Positions 1-10,900 of a stretch of 64,000 nucleotides of DNA are shown here, in pieces. Under the pieces are notes generated by a model that ran no database searches, was not told where the DNA came from, and was given only the letters and a program-made list of their open reading frames with translations. The stretch's first letter is position 1. The number at the start of each line of letters is the position of its first letter. Origin of the DNA: Incurvaria masculella (Eukaryota > Arthropoda > Insecta > Lepidoptera > Incurvariidae); NCBI GenBank assembly GCA_946894095.1, contig OX335660.1, positions 11,475,001 through 11,539,000 of the forward strand, in the 5' to 3' direction. Both the position numbers and the translations under genes were made by a program.

Positions 1-436
1 ATACTTCTAAACTCACGTAAGATTATGTCGTTACAAATAATGTTAATCTTATCAATGCGCTGTTTGGATAAAGCGAGATATTTATTTCAATAAATAATGA
101 ACAGAGTCTCCTCCGCCGCGGGCGCGCCTGAATAATGGCATCGTTTCTTTTTATCTCCAGAGAGCTCGGCGTGTTTATCTTTCTGTTTTATTTCGCGATC
201 AGATAGTGCCTTCAGGTGAAGCTTTTACCGAAAATTCGAACGAACAATATTTATGATCTGGAGTGGATTATTGAACCTTCCAGCCCACTTATAGCATTAG
301 GGAATAGCCTTTACCGGTGGTTTCTTTCGCGTCGACTTCGCTGTTTGATTATTGGTTGGTTTGTAAACAGTGGATTAACGACCTTTCGTGTTGCCTTGAA
401 AGGAGGATTTTATTTTTGTACACCTCACACATCTTC

Positions 437-741
437 ATGATATTAGCCCATCACACCGAATTCCCGAAGGAATAAGGTGCTGTGCCAGGACTTTCCCTTT
501 AATGAGCACGGCTACAATGAACTGGATGGAAAACATGGATACATTTTAAATACATCTTAGACTATCTTTCCTTTAACTTTACCACCTAGTTGGATTCCGA
601 ACCATGGATCTCGCATTCATGACTTAATACGCTTATTCAGCCCAGAAAGAGAATTCAAGTGGTGCATGAATGGAGTGGGGATCGAATCCACGGACTCTGC
701 CATAGAAAGCTGGTCCTCGCACCCCTGACCTAAGAGCCGCT
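437..741 (-). mobile_element. tRNA-headed SINE copy, eroded
   Basis: Diverged copy of the SINE best preserved at 39115-39539. Shared blocks include attcccgaaggaat, ccaggactttccctttaatg and ggttcgatcc-type B-box sequence near the 3' end of the + strand. The tRNA-derived head lies at the right, so the element is on the - strand. Several internal deletions. Confidence 0.7.
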
Positions 742-747
742 TAAAAT

Positions 748-850
748 TATAAGCTTGTCAACCTCGTGGGCTTACGGGGTCTTAACACCGAGGATGCCAA
801 CACCGGGTGCGGTCAAGTTCTGGATGGGTAACCGTCCGTCCGTTGAAGCT
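748..850 (+). repeat. 5S-like SINE head fragment
   Basis: Contains tcaagttctggatgggtaacc followed by gtccgttgaagctgaatgtggcc, matching in order the 5S-derived heads at 33533 and 52033 (ggtcttggatgggtgacc, gaccgttgagagaggctggcc). Strongly diverged. Confidence 0.45.
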
Positions 851-1756
851 GAATGTGGCCATGCTCCTCATTGACTGAGTCTTAAGGTAAATTTAACTGA
901 TCATATTTTAGGGATTAATACCCTCATACGTTCTCTTAATAAAGTTAAGAATGTCTTAACAGCACCTTTGCAATATATTTCAACGGTAAACAACTTTTCG
1001 TCTTAGTATGTTCAAACACGTCACTTTTCGTGAACCGCACGGAGGTTCTTCCATACTGTCCATACAAAGTGACGTGTTTAATCATACGTTGAAGTTGATT
1101 TAATTTTTTTGTGCTTTCGTGCACTCAGCCCTAAGTGTCGAAAATATATCAAGGTCTTACAGAGGTATTATATATTCTTACAATTCTAATTCTAAAAATT
1201 CACAATCGTTGTCAAAGGGACTTTCTCGGCGGAGAGATTCCTGATTATTGAGCACGAAATTCACCAAGTAGATCCCTAGCTTTAAGCCCAGGGTTCCCTC
1301 CTATCCCTTGGCATTATTTTAAATGGATATTTACGGTTCAAGACCCGGGACGTCGATATTTTTCTTTTAGCTGAGATCGAATTGGATTAAGTGCCTCGGC
1401 CGTGTCACCGTCATATGAAAAAGCATGTCATATTCGATAGACTGTAAGGTTTACGACTAATAAAACTAAACGAGCTCCTACTAAGAATAAAATTTATCTG
1501 ACGTGTTAGTGCTTCCCTCATTTTATGGTTCAGATACTGAACGGCGGCGAACTGGTTACATTTGGTGGAATGTTTATTTATCGCAGGCTTCAGATATAAT
1601 TCTGTTTTGTAGTCTTAAAGCAAGGACACTTTAATTATAGAAATACAAAGCTGGTCTTGAACCAACGACCACTTCCAAAGCGTCTACCAATTCTTTCACC
1701 TGTTCATATCCATGGAATTCTCTTACAGTCCCTGCTCTCCCTACAGTCAGTCCGGG
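851..1756. other. Intron or upstream DNA without recognised gene
   Basis: AT-rich, with no coding segment I can support. A small inverted repeat (aaacacgtcactt / aagtgacgtgttt) lies at about 1014-1080. Confidence 0.5.
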
Positions 1757-1985
1757 TGAGGTATGGTACAAACGTTAACCAGGCATTCCTTGGTATATTT
1801 GGAGTAAAAAAACATATTGTTGTACAGCTTAAAAATGTTTCGCTCGCCCCATACATTTTCATGTGCAAATTGGTATAAAGAAAATGTATGGGGACGGTGA
1901 TTTTTTTAAGTCGTACAAAAAAATGTTATGATCCTTTTGACACATGGTCAACGTTTAGACCAAACTTTCGCTATTACCCTGTATT
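1757..1985. mobile_element. MITE related to the element at 53978-54129
   Basis: Both carry acaaacgttaaccaggcattcctt-type ends and a right end with acgtttagacca; the interiors contain gtcgtacaa and aaaatgt in the same order. Terminal inverted repeats are eroded here. Confidence 0.5.
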
Positions 1986-2235
1986 TTTGAATGCTTTGAT
2001 GTTTGCAGTCATATCCCCAACGCAGTTAAAGCATTAGCAGTTATAATAGTAAACACTGTGTTAGTGGGAGGCACTGATTTACGGAAGTAGGAACTGTAGG
2101 AGAATTTCGAATTATATGTACACAGCAGGTGGTCGAATTGGATAGATTTTTAGTTTTACATGGATTTCAGACCCAGACCTCTCCCATGAAAGGCAAGTCA
2201 CCTAGCCCCTAGACCACGAGCTGTACATACTATTG
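1986..2235. repeat. Dispersed repeat shared with 61880-62110, with tRNA-like end
   Basis: Shares tttgcagtcatatcc, caacgcag, aaacactgtg, taggaggca and ggtggtcgaattggatag with the better-preserved copy near 61880-62110, where the end folds as a tRNA. The right part merges into a SINE tail fragment on the - strand (ctagcccctagaccacgagc). Confidence 0.5.
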
Positions 2236-2338
2236 TACTTTCGTAATAACTTTTTTTTGTGCGCAGCCCACTCAATATAAATGCTTTGGACATAACTACT
2301 ATTCATTCTTATAAGGCATCAATGTAGACTTCATAATT

Positions 2339-2411
2339 TCCATGATATATTTCATAGTCTCATGATATATTTCATAGTCTCATGATATATTTCATAGTCT
2401 CATGATATTTT
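2339..2411. repeat. 20-bp tandem repeat, about 3.5 copies
   Basis: Unit catgatatatttcatagtct repeated without change three times, then a partial copy. A simple minisatellite with no spacers, so not a CRISPR. Confidence 0.9.
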
Positions 2412-2682
2412 AATTAAAGTTTCGACAAAAGCATTAATAGTCATTTATAGTCAAAGTTTTAAGCGGGATAGTCGATAAAAAGTTAAATTTCGAAGCTGAT
2501 GAAGAAGCGGAGTGCTCTCTTGGTCGTGCCAGGGGGGTTATTAAATTGACGTACCAGGTGAACAGTCAAGTCATTAAATCTGACGTATATATGCATTTCG
2601 TACCATGCTGTCAAACGATGTGTTATTTAGCAAAGGAAACTAAATTGTATCAAATGTACAAAATGCGTTTGAAATTTGTTTG

Positions 2683-2886
2683 AAAAATGTTACGGCTTTT
2701 CACGAGGCGGGAGGAGACATTCTCCGACGGTTCGAGCTGATCGTTTAGTCCGTGGTCAAGGTGGCATCCGCCACGTTCGTACGCAGCAGACGACTCCCAG
2801 ATGCCTCCTTGACAACGGACTGAACGATCAGCTCGAAACGTCGGAGAATGTCTCCTCCGGCTGCGTGAAAAGCCGTAACATTTTTA
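2683..2886. mobile_element. Foldback MITE with ~75-bp arms
   Basis: Left arm aaaatgttacggcttttcac through ctccgacggttcgagctgat is repeated inverted at the right (atcagctcgaaacgtcggag through gtgaaaagccgtaacatttt). Only about 50 bp separate the arms. No coding capacity. Confidence 0.8.
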
Positions 2887-3353
2887 AACATATTTAACGA
2901 TAACGGTAATCTCAAAAATGTAAAAAATGTGTCCAAAATTAAGATTCAAGGACTAACTTGCCTGTTCACCCCGCCATTGCCATTACCATAGTAATCCCAC
3001 ATGTAACGATTTCATGGAAGTTCGCTTATAAAATTCCCGCCGCACGGCCCGATTGCAGAGCGGAAATAAATACTCGTCTCGTCCCAGACAAAAGACTCCA
3101 GTCTCATATTTCCAACGGGCCTGCCGCCCGCCGCATACATTCATATTCATGCATGCCCCTATTCAATTCCGCCTTATCGCTGGGCGGCCGAGGGGCGGCG
3201 GGGCGGCGGGGCGGGGGAGATGACGGATGAGGCCGTGGCTTAAACTCTCCCCGGGCGACGGGTACAGTCGTCTGGCGCAAATTACCGGCGACAGTGCCTG
3301 AAATTATTGTAAATTGAGAGTGATGGGTCGAAAGGGTGGAATGGAAAGAACAT
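2887..3353. other. GC-rich stretch with G-run cluster
   Basis: From about 3030 to 3260 the sequence is much richer in GC than its surroundings. It includes four closely spaced runs of four or five G at 3193-3218, a candidate G-quadruplex. No exon could be supported; a promoter or upstream exon cannot be excluded. Confidence 0.35.
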
Positions 3354-3878
3354 TTAAGGTGGCCCAACCCGGCGGGCCTAACTCATTCGCGGGCACGGTA
3401 CAAAACCGTGCTGTTCCGCTCTAGGACATTCTCTGTATCAAAGAATAAGACAGGCTCCGTGATGAGGAAGATGCAACATGTCCACAAAAAAGACAATGTG
3501 CATAGTGTATGATTTGGTAAGATTTACGAAAATTTTAATTTCAAAACAACTTATAGCTAAAAGTAAACCACGACCGCTGTAGTCAAAAATCGAACAAAAA
3601 CCAAATAGATTATAAATCTTGATTAAATAAGCTATGTCTGATGTCTAATCTTTTTAAGATGTTCTTACTTTATCATAGCGTAATCCAACTCCAAAGATAT
3701 TGTATAAAATGCGCGAAAAATTCGAACTTTCGGACCTTATAACTTACAAACCAATCAAACCACCTAGTTCGATCAAATAAAGCTATTTTGAGCAAAATTT
3801 TGGATCTCTGACAAGAAATACGGGCGTGATCTTCTTTCCCTTTTTGTATGGGGAGATGAGCGGGATGGGCCACCTTAA
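3354..3878. mobile_element. TTAA-flanked MITE (piggyBac-like), copy 1
   Basis: Bounded by TTAA on both sides with inverted ends AAGGTGGCCCA / TGGGCCACCTT. The internal sequence is shared with copies at 18451-18951 and 45820-46384. TTAA target sites suggest mobilisation by a piggyBac-type transposase. Non-coding. Confidence 0.75.
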
Positions 3879-4259
3879 GGTGTCAAAGCGGAATTTATTA
3901 ACTGGCAGCCCTGTGTTATTGGCCCTCTAAAACAAGTGAAATAGTTCACTCGTAACTAGAAGTAAAGGACCGTTTTCTCTCAAATAATCGTTTTTAGGCA
4001 TGGAGGTTTGATTAGTGATTTTAAATTTTCACTAATGTCAATGCAATCACATATATCACTTAAATAATATAGCAGTAATATTTTGGTTGTGAGAAAGCCT
4101 CAGATATCAGTTTCTGAAATATTAGGTTGATGGTTATAGAATTATATTTTTTACAACTGTTCTGATAAAAGGGGCGTCTAGACCCCGTTGAAGAAATAGT
4201 CCTCCTATAATCTCCCTCTACATGCTATTTGATTACTAATATGTCCTTTTCGTAGTATA

Positions 4260-4535
4260 TGACCCGGCTCCGCTCGGGTCAATGTCCTTTTGGACTGTGA
4301 TCGGTCTGAACTATTTTCTAAATATTACATGAATACCCCAAACAATTTCTATACCATATTACACCCCCTTCGAGTTAAATTTTAGCCACAAACTGTAACC
4401 TATGTTCTTCTCTAAGGTCTAGACTATCTCTATACCGAAATTCACCAAAATTTGTTGAGCGGTTTAGGCGTGAAAACGAAACAGACAGATAGAGTAACTT
4501 TCGCATGTATAATATAACGAGTAGTATAGATGTGC
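4260..4535 (+). repeat. Lepidopteran interspersed repeat (actttcgcat tail type)
   Basis: Contains the string family ggctccgctcgggtcaatgt, ttcaccaaaatttgttgagc and gttactttcgcat-like sequence common in moth introns. A truncated relative lies at 21449-21560. The class is not certain. Confidence 0.55.
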
Positions 4536-4876
4536 GCATATTAAGTTCTTTTAAGTCAAGATTAAGGCTATTGCATACGATCATTTGAAATAATATAGGA
4601 ATATTTTTTTTTCTGTCATTTGTAATCAATATTCTGAGTGTATTCACGAGTGTGCACGTACCTAGATCCTACAGGGGGCGAGTTAGCTGTGCGTGTCCTA
4701 TATCAATGGAACGGCTGTCGCGAAATTTTATTGGTTTCAGTTCAATAACTTAAAATTGGGATTCTCATCTCATATTCCCCTCTGCCGCATATTTTTGTAA
4801 TTTATTTCAAATTTGTAGAACAGGAAACGAATATAAACAATCCGCACTCGCAATCACAGGTTCTCTGTTGTTTCAG

Positions 4877-4959
4877 ACGGAGGTTACCGGACGACCTAAA
4901 AGGCTGTAAAAACTACGCGTACTTAGAAGATATCTACGAAAGTGTTAGAGCTACCGACA
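4877..4959 (+). CDS. Gycalpha99B: sGC alpha exon 1 of window
   Basis: Acceptor tttcag ends at 4876 and the donor is GACA|GTAAGT. The exon starts with the last base of a split codon and encodes 27 codons ([20 protein letters not shown] followed by ESVRATD). This matches the segment just ahead of the H-NOX core in fly Gycalpha99B, where a similar KSCANYDYL stretch occurs. An upstream exon must supply the two first bases of the split codon; I could not identify it in 1-4876. Confidence 0.85.
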
Positions 4960-7900
4960 GTAAGTTTATTCTATTACTTTAATCTGTATAGGAATGGCGA
5001 CATTTAGACAATCTAAAACTTTGGAAATGCAAGTTGTAATGACAATATAGGTACGTATTATTTCCAGAACAAATGTTATACCTAATATAAAATCCATAAT
5101 GTTTTAATTTTTGCTCAAACTTTCCGAATCTGATAGTATCATAGGTCTCAGATCTTTAAAATATGTAATGAAATAAAAATAGGTACGAGTTTAATAACTT
5201 GTTCAATACGTAGGATACGTTTTTTTAGATACGAGTTTTTCGACTAAACATTAATCAATATTAATATCTGTCTTATTTCGTTTTTGTAAATAACATCTTT
5301 GGACCATAACAACGGGACATAACCTTCACTGATGATGTGTCAATTGTCTCCAGCAGTCTGCACCCGCGATTTCATGGAACAACTAGGAGAGCACCTTATC
5401 CTATCGGCGTTCTCGCACAACTGCCGACTCGAGCGCGCCTTCCGCTGCCTGGGCACCGACCTGCCCGAGTTCCTCACCACGCTCGACAGCGTGCACGACG
5501 TGCTGCACGACCAGGTACGTGTCTTCGTGGAGCAACTAGGAAAGTAACTCACCTTGTAGGTGTTCTCGCGCAACTGCCAACTCGAACGCGCCTTCCACTA
5601 CTTGGGCACCGACCTGCCCGAGTTCCTCACCACGCTCGACAGCGTGCACGACGTGCTGCACGACCAGGTACGTGTCTTCGTGGAGCAACTAGGAAAGTAA
5701 CTCACCTTGTAGGTGTTCTCGCGCAACTGCCAACTCGAACGCGCCTTCCACTACTTGGGCACCGACCTGCCCGAGTTCCTCACCACGCTCGACAGCGTGC
5801 ACGACCAGTATTTAATGAGATATTCCCATTTGAAAATTGACAAATCAGTACATTTTCGCTACATTTAAAAAAAAATTATTTTCGAAATGATTTTTTACCG
5901 ATTAAAAAACATGAAAAATGTGTTCCATATCGTATATAGATTACGTAGTTTAAACAAATATCGAACATAGATTACGCGGTTTAAAAAAAGGATCAGACAG
6001 CCATTTACAGCCTATATTAGGTTGATAAATAATGGAATTCACTCCCTGCCCACTGATTCCCACTAAAGTGCAATCTTGGGTCCTGTAATCAGGGTGTGAA
6101 GAAATACTTGAATGTTTACGGATGCCCTTTGTAAAATAACTTTTTTCCGACGTCAAAAATCTGAATAAATATGATGTGAAGAAGCACCTGACCGGTCTAC
6201 TTAGTTTTCACAGGCCCGCGTAAGTTCGAAAGTTCATATGTATAGTCTGGCACCATTCTAACATAGTTGAATGTTAGACAAAGCCTTATGACATTAATTT
6301 ACCTTTTTGTAAACTAAATTGACTTGCAAACGGCTTGGCGAATGCCATATGCTCTGCTCAACATAAAACAACCGGTGTAAAAGTTTATTTTCTTTTTAAT
6401 GATTAATTGCTTTGTAGTGAATGAAATGTCTTATTTTGTATGGTACTATAATTATATGTCATGCTAGTGCATGGCAAAATTGGCGAGTAATTCTATCTCT
6501 ATTTGCAGCCTTCTCAAGCACCCCTATCCGGGCACCTCCTCAAACGCGACAAAGCCACGCTATTCCTTTGTAAGAATTTTCTCCCGCGAATGAAAATTTT
6601 ATAGCCTCCTGGCGCGCCGGGAAATTGTTGCTTTGGACCACTGAAGCGAGATTTACATCAGTCTGCTTCGATGGATAGTTTCTCTTTTGAATCTTTCAGG
6701 TAGATTTATGATAACGTTTTTGCGATTTTCCCCTTCAGAGGAAGTGCTGCGTTCGGAAAAAAGCTAGACGAAGAAAATGTTGTTGCGAAAAGGCATTTCA
6801 AAAAAAGATGGACATTCAGAATATAGATTTTCACTGTTGCACAGATAAACGTCTTATGGTAAACTAGTAGATGCTCGCGGATTTATCTTATATAACTCAA
6901 ACCGCTAGGTAATTTTGCGTGATGGTATACCTTATAACTATATATAAATGGAAAGAACCCAGCTATACGTATAACACACGGCATACAATTTTTTGAAAAG
7001 TGTTTCTCAAGTTACGGTGACGGGCACACAATCAAACGCCAAATGTTGCATTTTAAAAGAGTTCGGGAGACTTGTCTACGCACTGTTGCATTTTAGTGCC
7101 ATTTTCTACTTCTCTCAACAATATGCTTCAAAAAATGTAGTTGGTATTTTGATATTTTGTACGTTTCAATAGAAAAAAATATATCGTATCTTTTGATATT
7201 GGATTACCACAGTAATTTTGCGCGAACATTGCAACCGACATTTCGAACTGACTCGTACATGAACGTACCACCACTCACTTCACTGACTTCACGGTTCCTC
7301 CCTAAAAGTATTTCAACGGGCCATCTACCTACTTGCCGTCATCACCAGGGGGGTTACATTGGTACATTACTCGCATGGTGAATAGTAGATGAACAAGCAA
7401 TAGAGTGATTAAGGCCGGAGTGCACGACGCTTCGTAAAATGCTATCCGTTACTGATTACATTTGACGATGATGTGACGGCTAATTGCCCATCATATGAAA
7501 TTGCGTTGCACGTAACAAATTTTCGTCAAAGTTAGCTTGCCAGGAGTCAGACCACAAATAGTCCCTCGAAACAATCGGCAAAAATGTTTGCTGTATGGCA
7601 ACTCTTACCACCGCCTGAGCTGACATAGTACTGCCCTTCTCCCACAGTACATAAACAGAAAGGGACAGGCACAATTGAAGCACCATCTAGCGTCAACCAT
7701 TCGTACTAACAAACAAAACAGTTGCTCTTGGAGCCGCGGGGTGGCGCTACTAGCGCCCAATATGTCGGCTTGCTATCAGCTGTTGGTAGCACCACAGATT
7801 ACATAGATTTGGCGCCGAAATTTTTAATCTGTGGAACCGAGTGCCAGGCTAATAATTATGAAAAACAAAGCATTGCATTCCATTAATGGCGACGTTTGCC

Positions 7901-10900
7901 TATTATCTAAGGTCCAATAAGACTACAATAATATAAAAATAGTAAGTTTTGATACTTTGAATTATTATTAGATCGTGATTTTGACGGTGATCAATGGGTG
8001 GGGAGTGTTTACGATTAGCGGTTAACATCAGCGATCAACGTAATTTTTAAGTTTTGTGCAACGCAAATTTTGACTGATCAGTCTTTAATCATACGTTGAA
8101 TTATTATTAGATCGTGATTTTGACGGTGATCAATGGGTGGGGAGTGTTTACGATTAGCGGTTAACATCAGCGATCAACGTAATGTTTAAGTTTTGTGCAA
8201 CGCAAATTTTGACTGATCAGTCTTTAATCATACGTTGACGGTGATGTACGACGGTACGTGCAACCGGGCCTAAATCTGTTTTCGTGCAATGCCAACTGGT
8301 CAATTGTGTTCACTTCGCCGAATCTTTTCACAGTTAGCATGCTACGTAATACAACTAAATGTCAGATTTAACCACTCTCTTGTCTATTCACCTGGCGAGT
8401 TAACTTACCATGGTAAACGCACAGAGACTGTTTTGTTTAACAGACACTACCGCCAGCTCGTATATACTTTTGTATCTCTTGTTTTTCGAATTTAACACTT
8501 GTTTAGTACCGTAGTAATTTGAAACTCGACGAAACGAAAACGCCACTCTAACAAGAGACAAACACACATCTAAAGGATTTAGCTTGCGATAGAATGAGAT
8601 AGAATACATTGTACACTTAGCACGAGCTTGTTCTTTAAAATACGTCGCCTCGCAGATGGCAAGTCACTGTTCTCTGAATGTTTCACTTCTACCTCGTGTG
8701 AACTGCACTGTTCAATCTCTTCTCAGGACGACGCGCAGAAGGACGAATCGAAGGAGTACGAGGCGGCGTTCGTGTGCACGACCAACCTGGAGGGGCGCAT
8801 CGAGCTACACTTCACGACGGAAAGTGAACCGGTGGCCTACATGCTGGGGGGCAGCCTGAAGGCCGTGGCGCGGACCCTGTACGACACGCGGGCGGACGTC
8901 CACCTCACCAGCTACCCCAACGACCCGAGGCATTTTAGGTAACTATACATTGGAGCAATGTTCTTGGGACGAACAATTGTCTTCGATGCATTTGCTCTCG
9001 AACAAACGGTGACGCCGACACTTTTTACCTTGACGAAAGTAACAGGGTCACAGAAATTGTTAAATGTTTTAACATTTTGTAACACTATAATTTTTGACTG
9101 GGCCATTTCTTGTTCTTGTGACGAAAAATTGTTTCTTCAATGCTTTTGCGCTCAAACCAACGGTGACGCCGACACTTTTTACCTTGACGAAAGTACTATA
9201 GGGTCACAGAAATTGTTAGATTTATTAACATTTTGTAACACTATTATTTATGACTGGCCATCTCTTTGTGACCAAAAGCACAGAATATAGATACAATGAT
9301 CAAAAAGTTCCGGCAATTAATAAATAAAAAACAACATTTATTTTATCACCTTCAAAATAACAACCGTCTGAAGCGATGCACATACGCCAACGCTTAACCC
9401 ATTCTTCCATACACTTTTGATAGTCCGGTGAAGGAATGGCTTTCAATGCCTTCGTCGCATTTTCTTTTATTTCATCGATGCTCGAAAATCTCTTTCCACG
9501 AAGGGGTATTTTAAGTTTTGAGAACAGGAAAAAGTCACATGGTGCCATATCCGCCTGTTGGATTGTATTTACAGTATGTTTGGTCAAATAATCGGTCACG
9601 ATGCGCGCTTTGTGAGACGGAGCATTGTCATGGTGCAAGATCCATGAGTTGTTTTGCCACAATTCAGGCATGGAGGTGAAGAAATAACTGGAGAAATAAC
9701 GTCCATACAACGAGCGCGCAAAAAATGACGTAACGCAACTTACAACATTTTATTGCCGTACAAATTTGTAGCGCAATGATGAAAACGGAGAAAAATCCAA
9801 TTTGTAGTCTCCCAAATTGGTAGGTAAAACGATAAAGATAAGAATTATTTTTTAATAAACCAGATGGTCGTTACGTCATTCCTCATTCGTGATGATGACA
9901 GCGAGTGCCGAGTCAAAAATATCTAATAAATACTGGCTGAATCCGGCCGTCAAACCCATTGAAAACTACATGAGTTAGAAAGATGTTATGCAAACCATAG
10001 CCAACAAATAATTTGGTTGCAAAAATTAGCAAAAATATTGCTCATTAGAGTAACGTGGTGGCAAGTGAGGCTGGGGGTAACGCCGCAGCGCTGAGCGGGA
10101 TGAAAACATCACCGTCCATGGATCCATTTGTAAATTGTTGTTCGTAATTACTTTTCTGAAATAGTGAATTACAAACAAAAATTTTGAAAAGGCGTTTTAT
10201 TTGCATGTTCTTATATGTGTATGTAACACATCGTAATTAGAAAATAATGAAAGAGAATCTCCAAATATAAAAATAAATTTAGGCGATTACATAGCCTATG
10301 TATATTGGGTTTGTGACTTCGGTTTTTTTATTAAACAATTATGTAAAGTTTGTAAACTGCCTGAATTTGATAATTTTCTGTATCTAATGGATACGACTTT
10401 ACCGTTATTTAATTAATTTGAGTTTCAGCGACAATTGAATTTGAAGCTAGTTAGGTAATCAGATTTTGAAAATAATCAGAAAAAGGTTTTCTCAAAATCT
10501 GATTACCATCCCTGCATTAATTTAAAGATTTATTCGGAAGAAATGCTGTTTCATCAGAATTTGTAGCGAGAAAAGACAATGACTAACAAATATACGTAAG
10601 TGTGTGAAATGCATTCTCTGTTAAATGCGCCAATGTAGCACTAATCCCGTATTTAAGCCCAACTGGACACTGGCACAATGGTCTAAAAATAAGACCGAGA
10701 GGCCTTAATTCAAATCAATCAATCAATCAACATAAATATAGTTTTAGTTTTTAACCGACATCAAACACTAAAAAGTGGAAAATACCCGATTTTTGGGGTC
10801 GGTGCCAACCAACCAAAGAATAACACCAATATGTAACCGACCCAAAAATGGGAGTTATTTTCCACTTCTTAGTGTTTAAATTCGGTTTTATTACGGTTCC

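Larger units (their letters stand above)
5354..5808 (+). repeat. Three-copy tandem amplification of sGC alpha exon 2
   Basis: Period 153 bp, a multiple of three. Copies end at 5514, 5667 and 5808. The unit comprises most of the exon plus the donor and a few intron bases; the original 3' splice site is not part of it. Confidence 0.93.

Noticed and set aside
2339..2411. Possible CRISPR-like array
   Set aside because: The repeats are contiguous without spacers, and the genome is eukaryotic.
5337..5840. 167-codon + frame over the exon 2 array
   Set aside because: It reads the exon copies one base out of frame (Arg/Pro-rich). It is open only because the period is a multiple of three.
8628..8726. 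Upstream extension of exon 3 from an ATG at 8628
   Set aside because: The acceptor at 8725-8726 and the phase of exon 2 define the exon start; the upstream frame is intronic.
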